From an uncultured Sulfuricurvum sp. (lineage in GTDB: Bacteria; Campylobacterota; Campylobacteria; Campylobacterales; Sulfurimonadaceae): a DNA stretch of 37,948 nucleotides. This document shows positions 1-6,983 of this stretch, one piece after another (position 1 is the first letter of the stretch; each line of letters starts with the position of its first letter). Under the pieces are notes generated by a model. That model saw nothing but the letters and a program-made list of their open reading frames with translations, was not told where the DNA came from and ran no database searches. The DNA is taken from assembly GCF_937936435.1 (NCBI RefSeq), contig NZ_CALDDG010000134.1, forward strand, positions 1 to 37,948. Direction: 5' to 3'. A program made the translations under genes and the position numbers.

Positions 1-3000
1 CTTCTTCGGGAGAATTCCGAGGGGATTATCTGTACCTCGGCGTGTTTGCAGGGGGAAGTGAACTGGCATCTCAATACCAACGGCGAACGTAACGTCAAAA
101 ACGGGGCGTTAGGGTATGACGAGGCCAAACGGATCGCGCTGGAGTACCGTGAGATATTCGGAGATGATTTTTATATGGAGATCATGCGACACGGGATCGC
201 CGATCAGCTTTTTATCGATGAGCAGGTGATTAAAATCTCTCGAGAGACGGGGATCAAACTGGTCGCGACCAATGATACCCACTATACTTTTCCCGACGAT
301 GCACAATACCACGAAGCGTTTATGTGTATCGGGATGAATAAACTCTACGACGATCCCAAACGGATGCGCCACTCGGTTCACGAGTTCTACATCAAATCGC
401 CCGAGCAGATGGCACGCCTCTTTGCCGATATCCCCGAAGCGCTCTATAACACGCAGGAAATCGTGGACAAATGCCAGTTGGAGCTGAAACTGGGGAACCC
501 GACACCGCCAAATTTTAAATTTACGACCGAATACGCCCGTGAAGAGGGGCTGGAAATCACCGAGGATTCGGAGTATTTTATCCACTGCTGCCGCAAAGGT
601 TTGGAGATGCGGCTGGTTCACGTACCGACCGAGCGCCATCAGGAGTACCGTGAGCGTCTGGAGTTCGAGATCGACGTCATCAATCAGATGAAATTCCCGG
701 GCTATATGCTTATCGTTTGGGATTTCGTACGCGAAGCAAAAAAAATGGGGATTGCCGTCGGACCGGGACGGGGATCGGCGGCGGGAAGTCTGGTCGCGTA
801 CGCGCTGGAGATCACCGACATCGATCCGATGAAGTACGATTTGCTTTTCGAGCGTTTTTTGAATCCGGAACGGGTATCGATGCCCGATATCGATATGGAC
901 TTTATGCAGGCGCGCCGCGGTGAGATCATCGACTATGTCGTGCGTAAGTACGGGCGCGAGCAGGTGGCGCAGATCATTACCTTCGGTTCACTTCTGGCTA
1001 AGGGGGTCATTCGCGACGTCGCACGGGTTTTGGATATGCCGCTTTCTCAAGCCGACATGATGGCCAAACTGATCCCGGATGAATTGGGCATTACCCTGAA
1101 CGGTAAAACCAAAGGGGGAGAGTTCAAACCCGGAGCGTTTCAAAAAGAGCCGAAGATCGCCGAATTGATCGAAAGTGACCAGCAGGCAGCGCGGGTTTGG
1201 GAGTTTTCCAAAAAACTCGAAGGTCTCAAACGCAACGCCGGGATGCACGCGGCGGGGGTTGTTATCTCTAACGAACCGTTATGGAAGAAAACCCCGATCT
1301 ACAAACCTTCGGGGGAGGAGACGTTCGTCACCCAGTATTCGCTCAACTACCTCGAAGACATCGATCTGATCAAATTCGACTTCTTGGGGCTTAAAACACT
1401 CGACGTTATCGATAACGCGATCAAACTGATCCAAAAACGGTACGATAAAACGATTGATTGGCACGCAATCGACGAAAACGATCCGAAGGTGTACGAAATT
1501 ATCCAAAGCGGTGACACGATCGGGATGTTCCAGATCGAGAGTTCGGGAATGCAGGATCTTAACCGCCGTCTTAAACCCAGCTCATTCGAGGACTTGATTG
1601 CGGTACTCGCTCTCTATCGTCCCGGACCGATGGAATCGGGGATGTTGGATGATTTTATCGAACGTAAACACGGTCGTCAGGCGATCACTTATACATTCGA
1701 TTCGATGGAGCCGATCCTCAAACCGACCTATGGAGTCATCGTCTACCAAGAGCAGGTCATGCAGATCGTACAAACGGTCGGAGGATTCAGCCTCGGCGGG
1801 GCGGATATCGTACGACGTGCGATGGGGAAAAAGAAACTCGAAGAGATGCAAAAGTACAACAAAGAGTTCAGTGAGGGGGCAGCCAAGCAGGGGCTGGATT
1901 ACCAGAAGGCCTCCGAACTCTTCGACCTGATCGAAAAATTTGCCGGATACGGGTTCAATAAATCGCACTCGGCGGCATATGCGATGGTCACCTTCCAGAC
2001 GGCATGGCTCAAAACCTACTATCCGCAGGAGTTTATGGCGGCATTGCTCACCTCGGAGAAAGACAATACCGACAAGGTCGTCAAATACATCGACGAAGCC
2101 AAACGGATGAAAATCTTCCTAGGAGCACCCGATATCAACCATTCGCAGCTCGAATTCTCCGCAATCACCAAAGACGATCAGGATCAAATCCTCTTCGGTC
2201 TCGGAGCGATCAAAGGGGTCGGTGAAGCGGCGGTCGAATCGATCCTCGAAGCGCGCAGCGAGGGTGAATTCAAAGACATTCAGGATTTTATCAATCGTAT
2301 CGAGCCTCAAAAGGTCAATAAAAAAGTGATCGAGTGTATCATCAAAGCCGGAGGTCTGGATCAGTTCGGATACTCACGCCGTGCCTTGATCGAGCAGGTC
2401 GAGGTGATGGTCGAGACGGCGAAAAAAGGCTCATCGCTCAAAAAAGATGCCCAATTCAGTTTATTCGGGGATGATGAGGAGGTGACGGCGGTCGAACTCA
2501 GCCTCAAAAATTATGAGGAATATGACCTCAAAGCGCTGCTGGATTTCGAAAAAGAGACGCTCGGATTTTACGTATCGGGGCATCCATTGGATAATTACCG
2601 CGAACAGATTGATGCGATCAACTACACCCTCTCCAGCGAAGTGGAAAACATCGCCGATGGTTCTACCGCGATCTTTATCGGAAAGGTCGAAGAGATCACG
2701 AAAAAGATGTCGAAAAAAGGGTCTCAGTTCGGACTAGTGAGCCTGATGGACTTTCACGGCAATATCGAGATGATGCTCTTCTCTGACAAGCTTGAACAGT
2801 TGGAGGGGATGGATCTGGACGAACCGATCGCGTTCAAGGTCAAGGTAACCCACACCGAGATGTTCACCCGTATCAGTGTCACGAAGATTATGACGCTCAA
2901 CGAAGCGAAAAAAGAGGCGAAAAAGGTGGAGACGAAGATCGTCGAAAACCTCCCGCCGCCGGAGCCGTTACAACTGCGTATCCGTCTAAGTGAAGATTTG

Positions 3001-3168
3001 GAATCTCTCCAAAAACTCTATACGATTGTCCGACGCCATCCGGGACGCCGTCCGATTAAACTCACGATCGTCTCAAAACTGTGTGATGTTGTGATCGATT
3101 CTGCGATACGGGTCGATAATAAGGTGATTGAAGAATTAAGTGCGCTAGAAGATGTGAATGTGATTTAG
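1..3168 (+). CDS. dnaE: DNA polymerase III subunit alpha (5' end outside window)
   Basis: This is the catalytic subunit of the replicative DNA polymerase III. The reading frame is open from base 1, so the gene starts upstream; roughly the first 130 or so residues, the beginning of the PHP domain, are missing. Family landmarks follow in order: the rest of the PHP domain, the GPGRGSAAGSLVAYAL polymerase motif near base 760, the catalytic aspartates in PDIDMDF near 883-903, the RPGPMESGM segment near 1620, helix-hairpin-helix residues (LGAIKGVGEAA) near 2200, and an OB-fold region near 2660-2880. The C-terminus reads VIEELSALEDVNVI and stops with TAG. A second, diverged version of these last codons lies at 3756-3800, suggesting that the 3' end was exchanged or rebuilt when foreign DNA entered. 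Codon usage is ordinary for this genome. The identification is secure. Confidence 0.98.
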   Translation, partial: LLRENSEGIICTSACLQGEVNWHLNTNGERNVKNGALGYDEAKRIALEYREIFGDDFYMEIMRHGIADQLFIDEQVIKISRETGIKLVATNDTHYTFPDDAQYHEAFMCIGMNKLYDDPKRMRHSVHEFYIKSPEQMARLFADIPEALYNTQEIVDKCQLELKLGNPTPPNFKFTTEYAREEGLEITEDSEYFIHCCRKGLEMRLVHVPTERHQEYRERLEFEIDVINQMKFPGYMLIVWDFVREAKKMGIAVGPGRGSAAGSLVAYALEITDIDPMKYDLLFERFLNPERVSMPDIDMDFMQARRGEIIDYVVRKYGREQVAQIITFGSLLAKGVIRDVARVLDMPLSQADMMAKLIPDELGITLNGKTKGGEFKPGAFQKEPKIAELIESDQQAARVWEFSKKLEGLKRNAGMHAAGVVISNEPLWKKTPIYKPSGEETFVTQYSLNYLEDIDLIKFDFLGLKTLDVIDNAIKLIQKRYDKTIDWHAIDENDPKVYEIIQSGDTIGMFQIESSGMQDLNRRLKPSSFEDLIAVLALYRPGPMESGMLDDFIERKHGRQAITYTFDSMEPILKPTYGVIVYQEQVMQIVQTVGGFSLGGADIVRRAMGKKKLEEMQKYNKEFSEGAAKQGLDYQKASELFDLIEKFAGYGFNKSHSAAYAMVTFQTAWLKTYYPQEFMAALLTSEKDNTDKVVKYIDEAKRMKIFLGAPDINHSQLEFSAITKDDQDQILFGLGAIKGVGEAAVESILEARSEGEFKDIQDFINRIEPQKVNKKVIECIIKAGGLDQFGYSRRALIEQVEVMVETAKKGSSLKKDAQFSLFGDDEEVTAVELSLKNYEEYDLKALLDFEKETLGFYVSGHPLDNYREQIDAINYTLSSEVENIADGSTAIFIGKVEEITKKMSKKGSQFGLVSLMDFHGNIEMMLFSDKLEQLEGMDLDEPIAFKVKVTHTEMFTRISVTKIMTLNEAKKEAKKVETKIVENLPPPEPLQLRIRLSEDLESLQKLYTIVRRHPGRRPIKLTIVSKLCDVVIDSAIRVDNKVIEELSALEDVNVI

Positions 3169-3171
3169 TCA

Positions 3172-3588
3172 ATGAGCAGTGAGATTGAAAAACTTGAAGC
3201 AGATATTTGCAAACTCGTAGAATTGTCACTTTGTGATAAAACGTATTGCGCTCAAATCTCATTTTTTCTATCTCAAAAAACTATAGATAAAGCATGGAAG
3301 CATTTTTTTATTGACATTCGGGATTATACATGTGTGATTCACAGCGATGAAATTCGGCATATCAAAAAAGAGCATCACGATGATGTTTATCTCGTCTGTA
3401 AAATTCCCTATTATCTCGAAAAATTTGTCAAATTGGAACGAAGTATTGTTCCTGATAGAAAAACGGGTAAGCCTGTAACGTCTTTAATTTTTATCAAGCG
3501 AAACGAGGATAATAGTGTCAAAATGGTTAAAACGAATCTGAGTAGGGAAAAGATTTTGCGATTGAAAACGCTGTTTGAAGTGGTGTAG
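3172..3588 (+). CDS. Uncharacterised 138-aa protein; possible BECR-fold (PBECR-like) nuclease
   Basis: I do not recognise this protein with certainty. The ATG lies three bases after the dnaE stop and has no clear Shine-Dalgarno sequence, so translation may be coupled to dnaE. The N-terminal third is helical and contains cysteines. The C-terminal part carries a histidine-rich stretch (His57, His63, His68, His69) in IHSDEIRHIKKEHH, then IPYYLEKF, a strand-rich segment and a closing LRLKTLFEVV. This layout resembles the phage Barnase-EndoU-ColicinE5/D-RelE-like (PBECR) nuclease families, but that is inference from pattern only. It lies between the live dnaE end and a displaced dnaE tail, and its codons are more AT-rich than dnaE, so it is probably acquired. 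A toxin or effector role is possible; no antitoxin-like partner is visible beside it. Confidence 0.7.
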   Translation: MSSEIEKLEADICKLVELSLCDKTYCAQISFFLSQKTIDKAWKHFFIDIRDYTCVIHSDEIRHIKKEHHDDVYLVCKIPYYLEKFVKLERSIVPDRKTGKPVTSLIFIKRNEDNSVKMVKTNLSREKILRLKTLFEVV

Positions 3589-3606
3589 CAGACCAAAAAC
3601 TGCTAC
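3585..3606 (+). terminator. 7-bp hairpin overlapping the stop of the 138-aa ORF
   Basis: GTAGCAG (3585-3591) and CTGCTAC (3600-3606) are perfectly complementary around the 8-base loop ACCAAAAA. The stem starts inside the stop codon of the preceding ORF. Only a short, broken T-run (GATTTTAC) follows, so it is at best a weak intrinsic terminator. It could equally be part of the border of the inserted segment. Confidence 0.4.
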
Positions 3607-3716
3607 GATTTTACGGTTGTTAGCTAGTGCCTAGCCGAAGCTATCCTTTGCCTTACGTCCTAAACGAACTCCGATGGTCTTTAACGTTTACAGAGGCTAT
3701 CTGTTGACCCAAATTA
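3607..3716. other. Non-coding stretch of the dnaE-proximal insertion
   Basis: No reading frame with coding character was found here on either strand. The stretch contains a short perfect hairpin, GCTAG (3623-3627) with CTAGC (3631-3635), and two copies of GCTATC (3640-3645 and 3696-3701) in loosely similar surroundings. With the flanking hairpins at 3585-3606 and 3717-3750 it may be a structured RNA or a recombination border. I cannot match it to a known RNA family. Confidence 0.35.
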
Positions 3717-3750
3717 TACGCCATATTGACGATGATGTCAATATGGCGTA
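3717..3750. repeat. Perfect 14-bp inverted repeat with 6-base spacer
   Basis: TACGCCATATTGAC (3717-3730) and GTCAATATGGCGTA (3737-3750) are exact reverse complements separated by GATGAT. The right arm ends exactly where similarity to the dnaE 3' end begins (AATACA then GTGATT). There is no T-tract after it, so it is not a standard terminator. It looks more like a recombination border, a protein-binding palindrome or the foot of a structured element. Confidence 0.85.
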
Positions 3751-3800
3751 ATACAGTGATTGAAGAACTTGCTGCACTTGAAGAAGTGGATGTGATTTAG
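3750..3800 (+). pseudogene. Displaced, diverged copy of the dnaE 3' end
   Basis: Bases 3756-3800 translate as VIEELAALEEVDVI followed by TAG, against VIEELSALEDVNVI plus TAG at the live dnaE end (3124-3168). By my count 37 of 45 bases match, and the three amino-acid differences (S/A, D/E, N/D) are conservative. Similarity may begin at 3750 (AAT, then ACA against AAG). There is no start codon or upstream domain, so this is a fragment. The mostly silent differences imply both copies were selected as dnaE ends, pointing to replacement by a related but different dnaE tail rather than a recent tandem duplication. Confidence 0.85.
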
Positions 3801-3805
3801 GGAAT

Positions 3806-3821
3806 AAAATAGCTATTTTTT
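3806..3821 (+). terminator. AT-rich palindrome with T-run after the dnaE tail fragment
   Basis: AAAATAGCTATTTT (3806-3819) is self-complementary and runs into a T-tract, six bases after the stop of the displaced dnaE tail. It may be the original dnaE terminator, left behind when the insertion separated it from the gene. The stem is weak (A/T pairs only), so confidence is low. Confidence 0.3.
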
Positions 3822-3872
3822 CGGTATTATTTTAAGAAAAATAATTAGTTTAAGTGATTTAATGAGGGTCTG

Positions 3873-4169
3873 ATGACGAGTTTGCAGGATATTCGCAATT
3901 CTATTGATAAAATCGACAGTCAAATTATCGCGCTTATCGCCAACCGTTGCTCGCTTGTCCTCTCCGCTGCACAGTTCAAGGACTCTCCCGTAGGGGAAAC
4001 CGGAGTCCGTGTTCCTGAACGTATAACCTCTATGCTTTTATCGATACGTAATCAAGCGGAAGAAAAGGGATTAGACCCTGATTTTATAGAAAAATTATTT
4101 TCGGATTTAATCGAGCATAGTATTGGGCTTGAACATGAGGAGTGGCTTTCTCTTGCTGAAAATAAATGA
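3873..4169 (+). CDS. Stand-alone AroQ-class chorismate mutase-like protein
   Basis: This all-helical protein of 98 residues matches the type II (AroQ) chorismate mutase domain, which converts chorismate to prephenate on the way to phenylalanine and tyrosine. The opening LQDIRNSIDKIDSQIIALIANRCSLV matches the long first helix, with its two arginines. Phe-Lys near residue 36 gives the conserved lysine, and RVPERI lies where the family usually has PERE. Two substitutions stand out: the glutamate after the PER arginine is isoleucine, and the C-terminal helix reads EHSIGLEHEEW, giving Glu where E. coli has Gln88. It is a single domain without the prephenate dehydratase part of PheA. The ATG has a good GAGGG ribosome site at 3864-3868. 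Its end overlaps the methyltransferase gene. The fold is fairly sure; activity is uncertain. Confidence 0.85.
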   Translation: MTSLQDIRNSIDKIDSQIIALIANRCSLVLSAAQFKDSPVGETGVRVPERITSMLLSIRNQAEEKGLDPDFIEKLFSDLIEHSIGLEHEEWLSLAENK

Positions 4170-5319
4170 TATAGATAAACATCAAAATCTATCTTATGAT
4201 TTTGATGTAGAAGAGAGTGTAGATAGACTCCTTTATCCTCAGCCTTCGCAAGCAAAAACAACGATTCATGAATATTTAACACTTTTTCCAAAAACACGTT
4301 ATTACGGTAGTAAAAAGCGAATTCTTGGGTGGATATATGATAATTTAAAAGATTTAGAATTCCAAAACGTTTTAGATTGTTTTGGAGGAACGGCAAGTGT
4401 ATCTTTACTTTTTCAAGCAATGGGTAAAAATATAACTTTTCATGATGCACTACAATCAAATACTATATCTGCTAAAGTTTTGTTACGTGGTGGAATCAGT
4501 AGTAAGCAACTAATCAAATTTGAAAACTTTTTTAATGAAATTAAGCCTATCCAAACGGGGTTTATCTCTCAAACATTTCAAACTATTTATTTTACAGATG
4601 AAGAAAATAATTGGTTGGATGGAGCTATCGAAGCAATAAAAAGTCTTAAAAATAAATCTGATAGAGAATTATGTTTATATGTACTATTTCAGGCTTCTAT
4701 GATGAAACGTCCTTATAACTTATTTCATCGTGCTAATCTATATCTTCGAAACGCAGATGTCAAACGTAGTTTCGGCAATCTCACAACATGGAATACACCA
4801 TTTCCTGAAACTACAAAAAAAATCCTTTTTGAATTACATAAACTTCCAAATCGACATGAACATGACTTTTGTGTTTTATCACCATCAAGCGCTGAAGATA
4901 TACCTGCTAAATATGATTTAGTATATATTGACCCACCATATATTTCAGATACTACAAAAAATGATGGTTATTGGAAAAAATATCATTTTTTAGAGGGGAT
5001 AGCTCAATATGATAAGTGGCATTCGATGATAGATAATAGTCATAAGACAAAGATGCTTCATATGAATCCACATATTAAAAAATGGGAATCAAAACATGAG
5101 TTTACACAAAGACTTTTTAATCTTATAGAACAGCATAAAAATTCAATTGTGGTGCTTTCTTATATGACGAATGCTATTCCAAGTGTTAAAGAGTTGGAAG
5201 AACTTTTTAGATTACATTTTAAAAATGTTATTTTGAATATTCATCCGCTTAATCATGCATTGGCAAAGACAAAACGGACAGAAATTTTATTAATAGGAGT
5301 ACCTTTTGGGACTATTTGA
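4153..5319 (+). CDS. D12-class DNA adenine N6-methyltransferase
   Basis: The product transfers a methyl group from S-adenosylmethionine to adenine in DNA (Dam/D12 class, alpha motif order). Numbering from the proposed start, TRYYGSKKRIL near residue 48-58 is the N-terminal motif X, CFGGTASVSLLF near 76-87 is the SAM-binding motif I, and DPPY at 260-263 is the catalytic motif IV. At 388 residues it is longer than E. coli Dam. The start is ambiguous: TTG at 4153 has GAGGAG ten bases upstream, ATG at 4135 has no ribosome site, and both overlap the chorismate mutase gene. The gene is clearly AT-rich relative to dnaE, a sign of horizontal transfer. It overlaps the next gene by 14 bases, so the two are probably co-translated. 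The target sequence cannot be read from the protein. Confidence 0.93.
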   Translation: MLKINDIDKHQNLSYDFDVEESVDRLLYPQPSQAKTTIHEYLTLFPKTRYYGSKKRILGWIYDNLKDLEFQNVLDCFGGTASVSLLFQAMGKNITFHDALQSNTISAKVLLRGGISSKQLIKFENFFNEIKPIQTGFISQTFQTIYFTDEENNWLDGAIEAIKSLKNKSDRELCLYVLFQASMMKRPYNLFHRANLYLRNADVKRSFGNLTTWNTPFPETTKKILFELHKLPNRHEHDFCVLSPSSAEDIPAKYDLVYIDPPYISDTTKNDGYWKKYHFLEGIAQYDKWHSMIDNSHKTKMLHMNPHIKKWESKHEFTQRLFNLIEQHKNSIVVLSYMTNAIPSVKELEELFRLHFKNVILNIHPLNHALAKTKRTEILLIGVPFGTI

Positions 5320-6022
5320 AAAAACATGGCAACTTAATCAAAGATATAATGTAATTCTTCTTTTTGTACTCGCACTAATTGTTTCTTTAATAGCTGTTTT
5401 CAATGCTCAAGATGATAATTTGAAAAATATATTTATTAGTATAAGTGCGGGGTTAATTATTGCACTTATTCAATTTGGGTTGAGTTGGTATGAATATATC
5501 ACGATTGATAAATATCGAAGAATGGGTATAAAAAATATTTATGATAACAAATATAAAGAAGAAATGTATGGAGAAAAAATCAAGAATGCAAAACAAAAAA
5601 TATATTTGATGGGAAATACTGCGGGTAAATTTTTGGAGGATTTTGCTAACGTGTCATCTCGAACGTCTGCAAAACAAGTTTTGATTGAAAAGTTAGAAAA
5701 AGGAGTTGAAGTAAGAATCTTGGTTGGTGCAAAACACATTTTTGACGGTCAAGAAAAAAGGCTCCGAGATTATGCAGATGCACAAGAAATTGTGAGTAGA
5801 CTTAGAGATAAATATCCAAATTTCGAATGTAAATATTATTCACATGAGCCTGCTCATAGTATTTTTATTTTTGATAATGAATGTTTTATAGGACCAATTT
5901 TTTCTGGTATAAGTAGCTTCGATATACCTTTTATTCATATGTACAATGAAAGTGAATTTGCTTCAAACTATATAGAATATTTTAATGAAGAATGGAATAA
6001 AGCTAATTGTGATGACAATTAA
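5306..6022 (+). CDS. Two-TM membrane protein with degenerate PLD-like domain
   Basis: This 238-residue protein has two predicted membrane helices near residues 16-33 and 42-60. A cytoplasmic domain follows from about 85 to 232 with phospholipase-D-superfamily features: KIYLMGNT at 99-105, KGVEVRILVGA at 132-142, and HSIFIFD at 184-190 in place of the usual HxKxxxxD, followed by GP and an IHMYNESE segment. The catalytic lysine position is isoleucine, so enzyme activity is doubtful or non-standard. The start is TTG at 5306 with AGGAG at 5295-5299. It overlaps the methyltransferase gene and shares its AT-rich composition. A membrane-bound effector or nuclease-like partner to the methylase is plausible but is inference; the exact family is unknown to me. 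Confidence 0.8.
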   Translation: MGLFEKTWQLNQRYNVILLFVLALIVSLIAVFNAQDDNLKNIFISISAGLIIALIQFGLSWYEYITIDKYRRMGIKNIYDNKYKEEMYGEKIKNAKQKIYLMGNTAGKFLEDFANVSSRTSAKQVLIEKLEKGVEVRILVGAKHIFDGQEKRLRDYADAQEIVSRLRDKYPNFECKYYSHEPAHSIFIFDNECFIGPIFSGISSFDIPFIHMYNESEFASNYIEYFNEEWNKANCDDN

Positions 6023-6983
6023 TATTTCATCTCGTCTCCATACTACTCTAATTTCTCTTCACTCCAATGGCTACCGTCAAAACGGTGGTTTCGGTTTTGC
6101 GATTGAAGAGCCATCATTGAGCATACGTGGCGAACAGTCTCAAAGTTTTGAGATTATCGATCATCGTAAATATGGTTTTAGTATGGATGAGAAACAGCGG
6201 TTATTGAATACCCTCAAGCAAACAGCAGATCAAAAAAAATTCTCCCAAAAATGTACCATCAAAATCTCCGGTGATGTAGCATCACACATGGGATTCGGAA
6301 CAGGGACGGCGATCCGACTCGCATCGTTGGAACTGCTCTATTTGATCAATGATGCAGAATATACGGAACAGGAAATTATCAACGCTTCAGGCAGGGGAGG
6401 GACATCGGGGATCGGTATCCATACCTACTTTAACGGTGGCTATGTTTTCGATATCGGACGAAGTGATCCGAACGGAAATTTTGCCCCTTCGTGTGCGACC
6501 GAGAAAAATCCATCTTCGCCGTTAGCCCTCATACAAGGATCAATGCCGAAATGGGAAATAGGTTTATGTATTCCAAGAAATATATTTCCTAAGTCTGAAG
6601 AGGAAGAAAAAGCTTTTTTTAGTCAAACTTGCCCAATAGAACCATCCGAATCGTATGAAGCACTTTATCATGTCGTTTATGGAGTATTGGGGGGGATTAA
6701 AGAAGAGAATAGGGCAACATTTGGCGAAGCGCTCAAAAATATCCAATCGTGCCGATGGAAAAATGCCGAACGACAACTATATGATGGGCAAATTGAACGG
6801 ATAGAAAAAGTGCTCTACGGTTTAGGTGCTGATTCGGTTGGGATGTCAAGTTTGGGTGCATCACTTTTTTTTATCGCTGATGATATACAAAACGTTATGA
6901 AAACCGCTAAAGAACTTTTACCCGAATGCGATCTGCGCGTGACACGACCTAATAACACGGGACGAACTGTTATCCATGACTAA
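6012..6983 (+). CDS. GHMP-fold protein, beta-RFAP synthase-like
   Basis: This 323-residue GHMP-superfamily protein most resembles beta-ribofuranosylaminobenzene 5'-phosphate synthase, which joins PRPP and 4-aminobenzoate (or 4-hydroxybenzoate) in methanopterin synthesis. Visible signatures are SHMGFGTGTAIRLA (the GHMP glycine-rich loop), SGRGGTSGIGIHTYFNGG (characteristic of the RFAP synthase group), FDIG, and a C-terminal SSLGASLFFIADD. I chose the ATG at 6012, whose downstream sequence MTINISSRLH fits the family; an in-frame ATG at 5985 would overlap the previous gene further. It overlaps the next gene by 8 bases, so the two form a translational unit. No other methanopterin gene is in the window, so the physiological product may be something else. 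The family call is good; the function is open. Confidence 0.85.
   Translation: MTINISSRLHTTLISLHSNGYRQNGGFGFAIEEPSLSIRGEQSQSFEIIDHRKYGFSMDEKQRLLNTLKQTADQKKFSQKCTIKISGDVASHMGFGTGTAIRLASLELLYLINDAEYTEQEIINASGRGGTSGIGIHTYFNGGYVFDIGRSDPNGNFAPSCATEKNPSSPLALIQGSMPKWEIGLCIPRNIFPKSEEEEKAFFSQTCPIEPSESYEALYHVVYGVLGGIKEENRATFGEALKNIQSCRWKNAERQLYDGQIERIEKVLYGLGADSVGMSSLGASLFFIADDIQNVMKTAKELLPECDLRVTRPNNTGRTVIHD

Noticed and set aside
3607..3716. Possible integron attC site (GTTAGCT near 3619 and TTTAAC near 3680)
   Set aside because: The core-like heptamers are in the wrong order and orientation for RYYYAAC...GTTRRRY and do not match the consensus. No integrase is present.
4123..4152. TTG at 4123 as the methyltransferase start
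   Set aside because: It has no ribosome site and lengthens the overlap with the chorismate mutase gene. TTG at 4153 has GAGGAG upstream, and ATG at 4135 is the alternative.
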